From NCBI GenBank assembly GCA_023362775.1, contig JALMGJ010000002.1:110837981-110901980 (forward strand): DNA of 64,000 nt, read 5' to 3'. The position numbers and the translations under genes are program-made. Each line of letters opens with the position of its first letter. Within the stretch, counting starts at the first letter, position 1. Origin of the DNA: Charina bottae. Its lineage: Eukaryota; Chordata; Lepidosauria; Squamata; Charinaidae. Positions 23,441 through 33,639 of the stretch are shown piece by piece. The notes below the pieces were generated by a model. It ran no database searches, was not told where the DNA came from, and saw only the letters and a program-made list of their open reading frames with translations.

Positions 23441-24376
23441 GAGCGTGCTTTGGAGGCAGCTTGGGAGTTCATGACTACCATGGCAGCCATGGGCCTGTCC
23501 CAGATTATTCAGGACCCGACTCAAGACAGTGGCCTCACCATGGACTTAGTTTTCTTGTCTGAGCAGTGGCAATGTGCTCTGAGGGGAGAGCTGCATCTAT
23601 CCCCATTGTCATGGTCAGATCACGTCCTGGTGACCTTGAGATTCTCCTATGCCGCCCCCCTCTGCAGGGAGGCAGGAGCCATTTGATTGGTCCGCCCCCA
23701 GTGACTGATGGACCCAGAAGGGTTTCAGAGGGATCTGGGGGTTATACCCAAGGATCTACTGCATGGTCCAGTGGAGGCCCTGGCTGCTGCCTGGAATAAG
23801 GAGGCTGCTGGGGCCTTGGACAGGATCGTGCCTGTGCGACCTCTCTTGTCCCATCAACCCCGACACTCCCCGTGGTTTACGGAGGAGTTGAGGGTTTTGA
23901 AGAGGATTAAGAGATGTCTAGAGCGCCGCTGGAGGAAGACAAAGACCGAACCCCACCAAACACAAGCTAGAGCCGCAGTTAAGGCCTACCTTGTGGCGGT
24001 AAGAGCGGCGAAATGTCAATATTTCTCCGCTCTTATTGCATCTGCAGAATGCCGCCCGAATGGCCCTGTTTAAGATAACTCAATCCCTTTTAGGGAAGGT
24101 GGGCCCTGTGACCCACCTACAGGGCCATGCAGAGGAGTTTGCTATGCATCTGCAGGATAAAATCACTCAGATCTGTTCCAAGTTAGACTCCAAGCATGAG
24201 ACATGGTCTGGGGAGATACGAGGGGAGCATACTTACCCAGTTATCTGGGAACAGTTTGATCCTGTTGGACCTGAGGAAGTGGACAGGATCCTCCAGACAG
24301 CAAACCCCTATCATCTAGATCCATGTCCCTCCTGGCTGGTGAAAGCAGCTCGGGAGGTGACATGTGGCTGGGTTAG
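23441..24376 (+). mobile_element. L2/CR1-type LINE, internal fragment, head-to-head with the previous copy
   Basis: This fragment reads the end of the endonuclease (GLTMDLVFLSEQW about 23535-23573, then LSWSDHVLV about 23605-23633 with the catalytic SDH), the connector, and EELRVLKRIKRCLERRWRKT (about 23884-23943), to LDPCPSWLVKAAREVTCGW (about 24316-24372). It stops there, before the RT palm, and has a frameshift near 24050. Its last ~510 bp are an inverted, diverged copy of 22925-23435. Differences between the two copies point to two insertions rather than one inverted element. Confidence 0.88.
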
Positions 24377-24379
24377 GGT

Positions 24380-25325
24380 CTGCTCTGCAACATCACGAAG
24401 TTTTTTGACTGAGGTCTAAATTAATAATGCATCTAGACAACCCGCTTGTCACAGCTCATTTTGGCTTTCTCTCATTCTCATGGTCTCCTTGCACAGCTGA
24501 TTCTCTTGACAATGAAGGCTTGGGACTTTTTAAAAGAGTGTCAAAAATTCACAAAACGGATGATAGATTTTTTTTTATTAAAGAAACGTTGAAACAAGCT
24601 AAGCTAAAGAAGGGATCATGAGATATAAAGGCATACCTGTTGCTCAAAGAAAGGTGCATAGCAATCGCATGAGAAAAAAATTAATATGCATCAGCCTTAC
24701 ATGTGAGGAGCCAGTAACTATGTTCCTAAGCAGCATTGCACTTTTTTCCATTGCCTTCTGTGGGAGTTCATTTGTTTGCTCTACTATCACATTCAGTTTT
24801 TTCAGACATTCTTTATCAACTCCACAAGAACCGGGTGTTGCCCTCCATTGGGCAATCTATGGCTTGTCAAACAGTCTTTTAGGCACCCACTTCTCTTCAC
24901 TCTTATGAAAATATGCCAAAGGGCCAGGCGGGGCCAATGGTCTCTTGAAATTCCAGTTTGCCCAGTCCAGTTATTGCTGGACTAAAATTTCATTACAACT
25001 TTTCCGGTTTGCAAGTCCAGTTATCCTTGCTTTTCAAGTCTGGGATGTTAGTGTTAGACACAGTGCTGTGTTCCTCATACTCAAATCATTGGAAAAGCTA
25101 TCCTAGGAGGTGAAACATTTCAGGCAACTAGAGAAGAATCTGATCAATACTGTAAGTACATATATTTTGGGCAACAAATAAATACAAATCATAGGAAAAA
25201 TATTTGTTCTTTTCCATTAAGACACATAATTCTCTCAACCTTTTATCTATGCTGCTAGATTATTTTGTACAGCTATGACATATTTGTTTATGGGTGTAGG
25301 GTTATTAATGGTTCAGTTGTAGCCA
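24380..25325. other. Unique DNA, no gene seen
   Basis: About 950 bp between two L2-derived pieces. ORFs of up to 96 codons have no motif. Confidence 0.5.
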
Positions 25326-25329
25326 TATT

Positions 25330-25450
25330 TAATGTATTACTTAGAATTTATATTGAATTTTAAATTTTATTCTTATTGTAAACTGCCCAGAGTCCCTCCT
25401 TAGGAGGGAGATGGGCGGTGATAGAAATTTCAATAATAAAAAATAAATAA
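25330..25450 (+). mobile_element. L2-type LINE 3' tail
   Basis: Contains 'ttattgtaaactgcccagagtcc', then 'ggagggagatgggcggtgat' and an A-rich tail. Only the 3' UTR is left. Confidence 0.85.
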
Positions 25451-25543
25451 TGGCCCAGGAGATTATTTGTTAATGGCCCAGAATCACTTGCTGATGCTTT
25501 CTTGCTAATTCCTAATGTTTGAGAGCTATCTGAATAGCTTTCA

Positions 25544-25591
25544 AGTCTTAGCCACCAGAATGTCAAAAGTCTTAGCCACCAGAATGTCAAA
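25544..25591. repeat. 24-bp tandem duplication
   Basis: Two nearly identical copies of a 24-bp unit beginning agtcttagccaccagaatgt. Small local duplication. Confidence 0.85.
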
Positions 25592-25680
25592 AAAGACACT
25601 GGAGCCCTCCAGCCGGAGGGTTTGGTCTTGATCTAAATGTGTCTGGGAGGGTGGTGTATGTAAATCTCTGTTGTTGCTAT

Positions 25681-28166
25681 TTTGTTGTTGTTTATTTGTT
25701 CAGTCGCTTCCGACTCTTCATGACTTCATGGACCAGCCCATGCCAGAGCTTCCTGTCGGCCATCGCCATCCCCAGCAATCCCCCACAGTTGAGTCCATCA
25801 CCTCCAGAATATCATCCATCCATCTTGCCCTTGGTCGGCCCCTCTTCCTTTTGCCTTCCACTTTCCCTAGCATCAGCATCTTCTCCAGGGTATCCTGTCT
25901 TCTCATTATGTGGCCAAAGTACTTCAGTTTTGCCTTTAATATCATTCCCTCAAGTGAGCAGTCTGGCTTTATTTCCTGGAGTATGGACTGGTTTGATCGT
26001 CTTGCAGTCCAAGGCACTCTCAGAATTTTCCTCCAACACCACAGTTCAAAAGCATCTATCTTCCTTCGCTCAGCCTTCCTTATGGTCCAGCTCTCGCAGC
26101 CATAGGTTACTATGGGGAATACCATTGCTTTAACTATGTGGACCTTTGTTGTCAATGTGATGTCTCTGCTCTTAACTATTTTATCTAGATTTGTCATTGC
26201 TCTCCTCCCAAGAAGTAAACGTCTTCTGATTCCCTGGCTGCAGTCAGCATCTGCAGTAATCTTTGCACCTAGAAATACAAAGTCTGTCACTGCCTCCACG
26301 TCTTCTCCCTCTATTTGCCAGTTATCAATCAAGCTGGTTGCCATAATCTTGGTTTTTTTGAGGTTTCACTGCAACCCAGCTTTTGCACTTTCTTCTTTCA
26401 CCTTCGTCATAAGGCTCCTCAGCTCCTCCTCGTTTTCAGCCATCAAAGTGGTATCATCTGCATATCTGAGATTGTTAATGTTTCTTCCAGCGATTTTAAC
26501 TCCAGACTTGGATTCATCAAGCCCAGCACATCGCATGATGTGTTCTGTGTACAAGTTGAATAGGTAGGGTGAGAGTATACAACCCTGCCGTACTCCTTTC
26601 CCAATCTTAAACAAGTCCATTGTTCCATGGTCTGTTCTTACCGTTGCTACTTGGTCATTATACAGATTCCTCAGGAGGCAGACAAGATGACTTGGTATCC
26701 CCATACCACCAAGAACTTGCCACAATTTGTTATGATCCACACAGTCAAAGGTTTTAGAATAGTCAATAAAACAGAAATACTGTAGATGTTTTTTCTGAAA
26801 CTCCCGGGCTTTCTCCATTATTCAGCAGATATTGGCAATTTGGTCTCTAGTTTCTCTGTCTTTTCTAAACACAGCTTGTACATCTGGCAATTCTCGCTCC
26901 ATGAATTGCTGAAGTCTACCTTGCAGGATCTTGAGCATTACCTTACTGGCATGTGAAATAAGTGCCACTGTTCGATAGTTTGAACATTCTTTAGTGCTTC
27001 CCTTTTTTGGTATGGGGATATAAGTTGTTTTTTTCCAATCTGATGGCCATTCTTGTGTTTTCCAAATTTGCTGGCATATGGCATGCATCACCTTGACAGC
27101 ATCATCTTGCAAGATTTTAAACAGTTCAGCTGGGATATCGTCGTCTCCTGCTGCCTTGTTATTAGCAATGCTTCTTAAGGCCCATTCAACCTCACTCTTC
27201 AGGATGTCTGGCTCTAACTCACTGACCACACCGTCAAAGCTATCCCCGATATTATTATCCTTCCTATACAGATCTTCCGTATATTCTTCCCACCTTTTCT
27301 TGATCTCTTCTGCTTCTGTTAGGTCCTCGCCACCTTTGTTTTTGATCATACCCATTTTTGCCTGGAATTTACCTCCAATGTTTCTAATTTTCTGGAAGAG
27401 GTCTCTTGTCCTTCCTATTTTATTGTCTTCTTCCACTTCCACGCATTGCTTGTTTAAAAATAATTCCTTATCTCTTCTGGCTAACCTCTGGAATTTTGCA
27501 TTTAATTGGGCATATCTCCCCCTATCACTGTTGCCTTTTGCTTTCCTTCTTTCTTGGGCTACTTCCAGTGTCTCAGCAGTCAGCCATTTTGCCTTCTTGG
27601 TTTTCTTTTTCTTTGGGACATTTTTTGTTGCCGCCTCCTGAACAATGTTGCGAACTTCTGTCCATAGTTCTTCCGGGACCCTATCTACTAAATCTAGTCC
27701 CTTAAATCTATTCTTCACCTCCACTGCATATTCCTTAGGAATATTAGTGAGCTCATATCTAACTGATCTGTGGGTCTTCCCTATTCTCTTTAGTCTGATT
27801 CCAAATTTTGCAATAAGAAGTTCGTGATCTGAACTACAGTAAGCTCCAGGTCTTGTTTTTACCGACTGTATAGATGTCCGCCACCTTTGGCTGCAAAGGA
27901 TGTAGTCAATCTGATTTCGGTGTCGACCATCTGGTGAAGTCCATGTATAAAGTTGTCTTTTAGGTTGTTGGAAGAGAGTGTTTGTTACGCACAGTGAGTT
28001 GTCTTGGCAAAATTCTATCAGCCTATGTCCCGCTTCATTTTGTTCTCCCAGACCATGTTTACCTATAATTCCAGGTGTTGTCTGACTACCCACCTTAGCA
28101 TTCCAGTCTCCTGTAATGAAAATAACATCTCTTTTTGGCGTATTATCCAGTAGGTGTTGCTATACT
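25681..28166 (-). mobile_element. RTE-BovB LINE, 2.5-kb nearly complete copy
   Basis: The + strand opens with the inverted tail (ttgttgttgtttattt) and 'gttcagtcgcttccgactcttc', the BovB 3' end. Coding sequence then runs to about 28166, where similarity stops within the endonuclease domain, so the copy is 5'-truncated by part of that domain. It is the best-preserved LINE in the window. Confidence 0.94.
25718..28166 (-). pseudogene. BovB ORF2 (endonuclease-RT) with two stop codons and a late frameshift
   Basis: Endonuclease remnants at the 5' side include GDWNAKVGSQ (about 28090-28120), NQIDYILCSQRW and SSDHELLIAKF with the catalytic SDH. The RT follows with YRTVALISHASKVMLK, DYSKTFDCVDHNKLW, VRQGCILSPYLFNLY and YADDTTLMAE. 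Two in-frame TGA codons break it: at 26822-26824, where the family has Trp, and at 26366-26368, where the copy at 1-617 has TTA (Leu). Both sides of each stop stay in one frame. Near 25770 a frameshift alters the last ~30 residues (WGWRWPTGSS instead of the normal C-terminus). The protein would nick DNA and reverse-transcribe RNA, but this copy is dead. Confidence 0.93.
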
Positions 28167-28169
28167 TTT

Positions 28170-28380
28170 TAAGAAAAAAAATATAATATCTGCTCATGCA
28201 CCATTCACTATAATGGTGGTTGTTATAAAGAAAATGAACACTTTTTCTCTATTTACAGGAAATAAACCAGAAATAAATGTGCATTCAGACAGAATGTAAC
28301 TGGGAACATCTGTTTCAGTTGTGGTTGAATACTGAAAGCACAATGTCCCTTTGGGTATATGCAAGAAACTATCTACAAAT
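28170..28380. other. AT-rich spacer, nothing recognised
   Basis: About 210 bp between the BovB 5' break and the Penelope tail. Confidence 0.5.
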
Positions 28381-28638
28381 ATCAGGAGGAGTCTAGGAGC
28401 ACCTTTTCCAACTAACAAATGTTATTAAAAGGCATAAGCTTTTGTGAGCTGCAGCTCACTGTTTTAGAAGCACAGGGTGCTAAACTGATACTGTATAGAA
28501 TTTAAACTGCAGTGAGGCAGGAGTGGGGGAGACAGGTTGGGTATGCATATACAGGTAACATATGAGAGGGATTACAAGTACCTTATCAGTTAACAATTGT
28601 AATGTGTTAAAAACCCATTGTGTTTGTTGCAACCTTTT
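28381..28638 (-). mobile_element. Penelope-like element, 3' tail
   Basis: On the minus strand this reads 'gtgagctgcagctcacaaaagcttatgcc', then 'aactaacaaatg' in inverse and 'aggtgctcctagactcctcctg', the reptilian Penelope-like 3' end (gctcacgaaagcttatgc... ggtgccac-type). It is separated from the coding part at 30949-31695 by the L1-like insertion, whose 19-bp TSD ends at 28638. Confidence 0.75.
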
Positions 28639-29216
28639 TTCTTTCAAAGAATTTTATTAGATTTAAAGCAAAGATAAAAAATAAAAAAACTACAAAAAAA
28701 AGAAAACTAAAAAGGTGTGAAAACACAACAAGAAGAAGAAATATTAAAGTTTACATAAAGAGGTGACTTCCAACTTTTAACAGCAAGAATATACAGCAAT
28801 TTCCCTAATCAATCCCTTACTCTATATCAAATCAAATTTACATTATTTCTATAAATCTTTCCATTAGAACATATAAAAAATCACTAAATACAATTGCTCC
28901 CTCCCCTTATATTAAAAAAAACAAGAAAATATATAAACCTCGTAATCAGCTTCCCCCCTAAAAACAACATTTATTTGATAATTTCCTTCCTACCACTATT
29001 CTATACATTTCTGTCCACTATAATAAAGATCAAACTAAAAAACATATAAATCGTCTGCTCTTATAATTAATAATACTATAATTATAACAATTTTAATCAT
29101 ATTAAACCTGAAACAAAACATTTATTATTATACCTTATTAATCTTAATCCAAATCCTTAAAGAGAAATGAAGTCAAACAAGCCTTAAAGACAATCCAGAT
29201 AAACATTATTAAATCC

Positions 29217-29561
29217 TTACCCCACTTCAAAATAAACCAAAGCATTTACATATCTCCACAGTACACACAAGGTATTTTTCATAAAAAATTCAGACAGCCC
29301 AACTGCCCCCCTTAAAAACTCCAAGCTCTCAGCAGAAAACCTCCCATAGATAACAACCTCTTCCTTCCCATAACATTCCATCAGAGAAACAATTCCATTT
29401 CTGGTTTGCAATACGGTCTGTCCCTTTAATTTCTTCACCCCAACAATCCAGTCTTCTTCTGGCATTTCAACAAAAGTCTCAATCTCACTGTCAGTAGAAA
29501 CATTTCTATCGTTGCTAAGCACTTCAGTTTCTTCCATGACATCCCCAGCCAGATGACACAT
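29217..29561 (-). pseudogene. Unrecognised ORF in L1-like copy 3
   Basis: A 114-codon frame downstream of the minisatellite on the element strand. It is acidic near the start (EETEVLSNDRNVSTDSEIET) and more hydrophobic toward the end (GLSEFFMKNTLCVLWRYVNA). I recognise no domain. It may be a remnant of the parental element's coding region or 3' UTR. Its codons look less biased than the surrounding DNA, which leaves open that it once was translated. Confidence 0.35.
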
Positions 29562-29756
29562 TTTAGAGCTGATGTTTTCTACAATGTGTCCTGTCCCGAC
29601 TAAGACCCGAAGCAGGAAGGTGTGGGATAAGTCTTTTATTTACAATTAAAACACACACAAAATATATCTAGAGGAAACAAAGGCGACATGAGTTCAGGTG
29701 GCCTGTGGTGATCCATTCTTGGTTGGCGCACACACGGGCAACCACCACATGGCTGC

Positions 29757-30163
29757 GAAGCAGGGTCCCAACGTGGGGCTTGGCACGGCTACGAGGAAAG
29801 GCTCCGGTGCGAGGCTTGACACGGGGGCAGGGCGCGACTCCGGCTCGATGCTTGGTGCAAAGGCAAGGCAAGATTCCGGCATGAGGTTTGATGCGGCTGT
29901 GAGGTATGATTCCAGCACAAGACTGGGCGTGGCGGCTGCAAGGAGAGGTTCCAGCTCAAGGCTTGGCAAGACTCTGGCTCGAGGCTGGACACGGAGGCTG
30001 GGCAAGATTCTGGCGTGGAATGGGGCACGGCAGCAAGGCTAGGTTCTGGCATGAAGCGCGGCTGTGCTGCGGGACAGGGTTCCAGTGCGGCACGCTGCAG
30101 GGCTATAAGGCAAGACTCCGGCATGAAGTTTGGATGAACAGCGAGGCAAGGTTCTGGTGTGAA
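29757..30163. repeat. Degenerate ~36-bp minisatellite, about 12 units
   Basis: GC-rich units on the + strand of the form aggcaagattccggcatgag plus a variable rest, at spacings of about 27-39 bp, most near 36. On the minus strand, in the frame of the 172-codon ORF 29789-30307, the array reads as 12-13-residue repeats with PE-S/P-C-L-A-A cores (PESCLIAL, EPCPAAQP, EPSLAAVP, PESCPASV). It starts directly after the MEDFKQ... ORF beginning. The array is confined to L1-like copy 3. Confidence 0.85.
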
Positions 30164-30948
30164 TGTCCTGAATATCTTGCATAATAGCTTGACAGGAATC
30201 AAAGATAAGCTGTTTAAGCTCAGAACGGAAATCTGAGAATGTCTGCTTGAAGTCCTCCATGACTCAGGCAGTAGATTATGGCGCCCCCCTAGGTACTTAA
30301 CTAACAAAAGTAGGAGTTAATGGAAAATTTCCAGAAGTTGTTTACATAAGTGAAAGTATGATAACGAGCAGCTCCCCAGAGAAAAGTGGCAGCAGAAAGC
30401 TGAGGATTCAAAACAGCAGATTCAATGTGCAGGAAAATATTAAAATCTTCAAATTCAGTGCAGAAATAATAGCAGGGAGGCAATTATTTACTCTCAGTCT
30501 TCCTTAGTATTAGGATGGGAAACAAGCCAAAACTATAAAAGATTTTTAAAAATTAATCCCAAAAAATAATGATAAGCACCAAGAGTAATTGCTTCTCCTT
30601 GCTGTAGAAAGCCTCTCTTAGGGTACATAAACTTAAAAAGATATAAATTGGGTGATTTAGAAATAGGGTGGCTGGTCTTAGTGTCCCTTTAAGGCTACAG
30701 CGTGGCTTGGAAATGGTGACGTCCCAGTCTCTTACCAGATTAGCGCAAATGCTGTTTACGATCCTCTGGCTGCAAGTCGCCATTCTGGAGGTCAAATGGG
30801 ATCATTCTGAGCATTTTCTGTCCGTGAAAATGTTCCAAGTCTTCAGGAAAAACCTGCCTTAGCCCAAAAAAACCTGCCGTGTTGTCAGTTCTGCCCGCAG
30901 AGCTCACGAGCACAGCTGTTCTGTCCGCCATGTCCCCACCAGAAGTCC

Positions 30949-31695
30949 GTGTTTGTTGCAACCTTTTGATATATGCAAGTTCAGCAATCTGTTGCTGAAT
31001 CATGTTGTTAAAATCTCATTTTTTCCTAGATGGTCACCTTGAGGTCTGAAATAGTGTCCTGGGAGGTTGAAATGCTCTGATAGTACTTGGTTTACGTTCT
31101 GATGACAAACATGTCCATTAATTATTTTGCAGAAAGTTTCTCCTGTTTGTCCTATATAGAATCCAGAGGGGCACTGCTGGCAGATGATGGCCTATATCAC
31201 ATTACAGAAGGAATATGTGAAGGTGCCTCTAATATTTTGTGTGAAGTTGTGGGGGGAGCAATGGTCCAGTTGGTGTAAATGTGGGGGCAAAGTAGACATC
31301 TGGGTTTGTTGCAGGGTCTGATTCCCATGTTAGCATCATTGTCCTATTTTTGCTTGTTGCTTGTGAAAAACTACTTCAGGTTGGGTGGTTATCTATATGC
31401 AAGTACGGTCCTACAAGCCATGCCTGAGAAAGTGCAATGTCATTATCCAATATGCAGGGTATTAATAATATATTTGAGTGGCTCAAGCAGTGAGCTCTAG
31501 TGACAACCAGTGGTGTTCTCTTTTTGTGGTATTTTAATAAAGCTTCCCTAGGAGTCAATCTGGATCTATTTATTTGTCTGGTGATCTTACTGGGTGTGTA
31601 GTTGAGTCTCCTGAATGCTTGGTTTAATTCCATCAGTTGAGCATCTCTGTCAAGTAAAACAGAACAAATGCAGTTGAGGAAGTCTGTTGAGAAAG
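30949..31695 (-). mobile_element. Penelope-like element, GIY-YIG endonuclease part
   Basis: Minus-strand coding remnants of a Penelope-like retroelement. From the 5' side: DRDAQLMELNQAFRRLNYTP and LTPREALLKYHKKRTPLVV (31376-31633), then a CNKPRCLLCPHI linker (about 31270-31305) with the Cys pattern of Penelope proteins. Next is CPSGFYIGQTGETF (about 31139-31175), the YIG half of the GIY-YIG nuclease, and finally HFNLPGHYFRPQGDHLGK. Frameshifts separate these blocks. The first bases are the duplicated target of L1-like copy 3; the 3' tail continues at 28381-28638. Confidence 0.85.
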
Positions 31696-31761
31696 TGTTA
31701 TTCTAGGTCAACCATATTGTGGAGCCGTGTGTGTGCCCAGGGCCGTGCTTACCCCTGAAGC

Positions 31762-32045
31762 CTCTCCTTTACTTGAGAGTCATTGATGATATTCTCAGCA
31801 TCTGGACCCATGGAAATGAATCTCTCATCAAACTCCACCATGACTTCAACAATTCCCACCCCATCATCAACCTCGGCCATGACCTATAGAACAATCCCAC
31901 TTCCTTAGGGTCTTAGTAAAACTGCATAATGGACACATAAACACTATGTTATATAGGAAAGCCATACATGGTGATACAGATGACCATGCATACCCATGTG
32001 CTTCCAGCTTCAACTCAGCCTCCACCACCAAATCTATTTCCTGTT
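31762..32045 (+). mobile_element. Penelope-like element, RT part, inverted
   Basis: Plus-strand remnant of a Penelope RT: YLRVIDDILSIWTHGNESL (about 31771-31827, catalytic I-D-D), FNNSHPIINL, then after a frame change INTMLYRKAIHGDTDDHAYP and ASSFNSASTTKSI (about 31935-32040). In the family, the segment that follows is the one found at the start of the minus-strand part (…CICS…DRDAQL). The two parts are therefore consecutive in the protein but opposite in orientation, as in a 5'-inverted insertion. Confidence 0.8.
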
Positions 32046-32185
32046 GTTTTCCTCCAAAGCGTGCCATACAATACAGTATGTAAAACTGTTCTGTAAGTCA
32101 TTGGATAGAGTTAATATTTTAAAATACAAAGAAAGTACCCAAATCAAGAAATAAGGAAAATCTCATCTGAGTGATATCTTTGGCC

Positions 32186-32190
<5 letters not shown>

Positions 32191-32230
<40 letters not shown>
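32191..32230. repeat. (AC)n microsatellite
   Basis: Twenty uninterrupted AC units. Confidence 0.97.
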
Positions 32231-32232
<2 letters not shown>

Positions 32233-32234
32233 CG

Positions 32235-32860
32235 GGCAGTCTTACCCAGCAAAAATTTGTCCAGCCTTGCTCTACAAATGTTAGTTATATTTAATTTTTG
32301 GATACATTCTTTGTTCAGATTTGTATTCGAACAAGAAAAAGCAGTAAGAAACATGGGCTTGAATCTTAATTCTGACCTTCATGATTGTGCAATGGGATAT
32401 GATTTTGAAAACAAATTAGCTCCCCGTGTGTAAATTTGAGCCCTACAGTTTCACTCTAATTTCTATACTGAATGGAATTCAATACACATCACAAGCACTT
32501 CCTAATGCCTTGCAAGGAAGCTCTTGGGCATTTGATTTGCATTTCAGCAGTGAGCTGATTTTCAGCAGTACTTTAGAAGTGAAGTTGCAATTATCAAAAG
32601 TAGCAAGATTAAACCTTTGGCTCAAGATTATCACGCTGATGATAACAAAGCAGTGCCACATGTGTTCTTTTGTGGGATACAGCTCAGTAGGAATTGGCTT
32701 CCTTTCCAAAATAGACTCCAGCATTTAGACCCTTGTCACCTGCGAAGGAGCAAAACACCCTTCCTGGAAACTATTTCTTTCTCTCGTACATTTTCCCATT
32801 TCTCTTTGCAATGGCTAGACCTATTCCATCTTTGGCATCACTTCTTTTCCTATATTAGCC
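32235..32860. other. Unique DNA, no gene seen
   Basis: About 630 bp with overlapping ORFs of 80-103 codons but no motif in any of them. Confidence 0.45.
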
Positions 32861-32864
32861 CTTC

Positions 32865-33475
32865 ATGGCATGGGGCTGAGTTATATGAAGGACCGCCTCT
32901 TCCTGATTATGTCTGCCCATCCCATTAGATCTGGCAGAAGAGGTATGTCCCGTCTACTAAGGAGTTACAGCTGGCAGGACCCAGGAGGCAGGCCTTTTCT
33001 GCTGTGGCACCTGCCCTGTGGAACATCATCCCCCCCCCCAGGTGAGATTGGCCCCTTCTCTGCCATCCTTCTGGAAATCCCTCAAAACCTGGCTGTGTCA
33101 ACAGGCCTGGGGATCTCAAGGGAAGGGTGATCTGCTGAGGTGGCTTCACTATTTGTAATATCCAATGGGCTTGCTTAGCCTTTTTTTAATAATATCAATG
33201 TTTTTAAGAGTAGTTTGTTTTAATATTGTTATTTTATGGTTTTATTGTACACTACCCAGCAGGGCTAGGGGGGGCAACCGGGGCATGTGCCCCGGGCACC
33301 GCGCTGGGAGGGGGGCCAAAATGACAACACCTCCCTCACCAACCCATGGGGGAGGAGTGCGGAATCCATGTTTGCCCCGGGTGACACAGACCCTAGTTGC
33401 GGTCCTGCTACCCAGAGTCACATTCTGTGAGATAGGCGGCCATATAAATACGATTGTTTGATAGATGAATAAATA
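32865..33475 (+). mobile_element. L2-type LINE 3' end, interrupted by a hAT element
   Basis: End of ORF2 (YMKDRLFLIMSAHPIRSGRR from 32879 and, after frame changes, the LW-N-PP-E segment and a K-T-W-L remnant), then the 3' UTR and the tail. The terminal motif 'tgcccagagtc...gggcgg' is split: 'cactacccag' at 33250-33259 and 'cccagagtcacattctgtgagataggcgg' after 33410, with a 148-bp hAT element between. A different L2 subfamily from the 21-kb copy, by the tail sequence. Confidence 0.8.
33260..33407. mobile_element. Small GC-rich hAT MITE inside the L2 tail (148 bp)
   Basis: Starts CAGGGCTAGGGGGGGC and ends TAGTTGCGGTCCTG, with the perfect 8-bp TSD CTACCCAG (33252-33259 and 33408-33415). The inserted position is within the L2 tail consensus, so the boundaries are certain. 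Interior is GC-rich with 'gccccgggcacc' and 'ttgccccggg' facing each other. No coding capacity. Confidence 0.93.
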
Positions 33476-33639
33476 AATCTTCTAGCATCCTGGCCTGTTC
33501 ACTAGATGACTACAATTGCATAATAGAGCCTTACAACAATTACATTTGACTCCTCAAAGCCACCCCTTGGCCATTTGTCCTAGTGGATAGTGTGGTGGTG
33601 TGTTTTGCTATTCTCAAAGTAACCAGGCCAAATGTTTCT

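Larger units (their letters stand above)
28639..30948 (-). mobile_element. L1-like non-autonomous insertion in a Penelope element, copy 3 (2.3 kb)
   Basis: Flanked by the 19-bp TSD GTGTTTGTTGCAACCTTTT (28620-28638 and 30949-30967). The minus-strand 5' end starts 'cggacttctggtggggacatgg', the kind of leader seen at L1 5' ends. In order come a leader of about 690 bp, a short ORF beginning MEDFKQTFSDFRSELKQLIF (30260 downward), a minisatellite array (29757-30163), a second ORF (29217-29561) and an AT-rich 3' region with an A-tail. No RT or endonuclease is seen. It is full length in the sense that both ends abut the TSD. Confidence 0.8.

Noticed and set aside
27078..27641. 187-codon plus-strand ORF rich in Ser, Leu and Phe
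   Set aside because: Antisense shadow of the BovB ORF2 on the minus strand.
29590..29700. Possible LTR-like segment ('tgtgtcctgtcccgactaag', then 'tttatttacaatt')
   Set aside because: No second LTR, primer-binding site or polypurine tract is visible; it lies within L1-like copy 3.
29757..30163. Regularly spaced repeats that might suggest a CRISPR array
   Set aside because: The units are contiguous and degenerate without unique spacers, inside a retroelement in vertebrate DNA; it is a minisatellite.
31728..31760. 'cagggccgtgcttacccctg', which looks like a hAT terminus
   Set aside because: No matching opposite end or TSD could be found; it lies at the Penelope inversion junction and may be chance.
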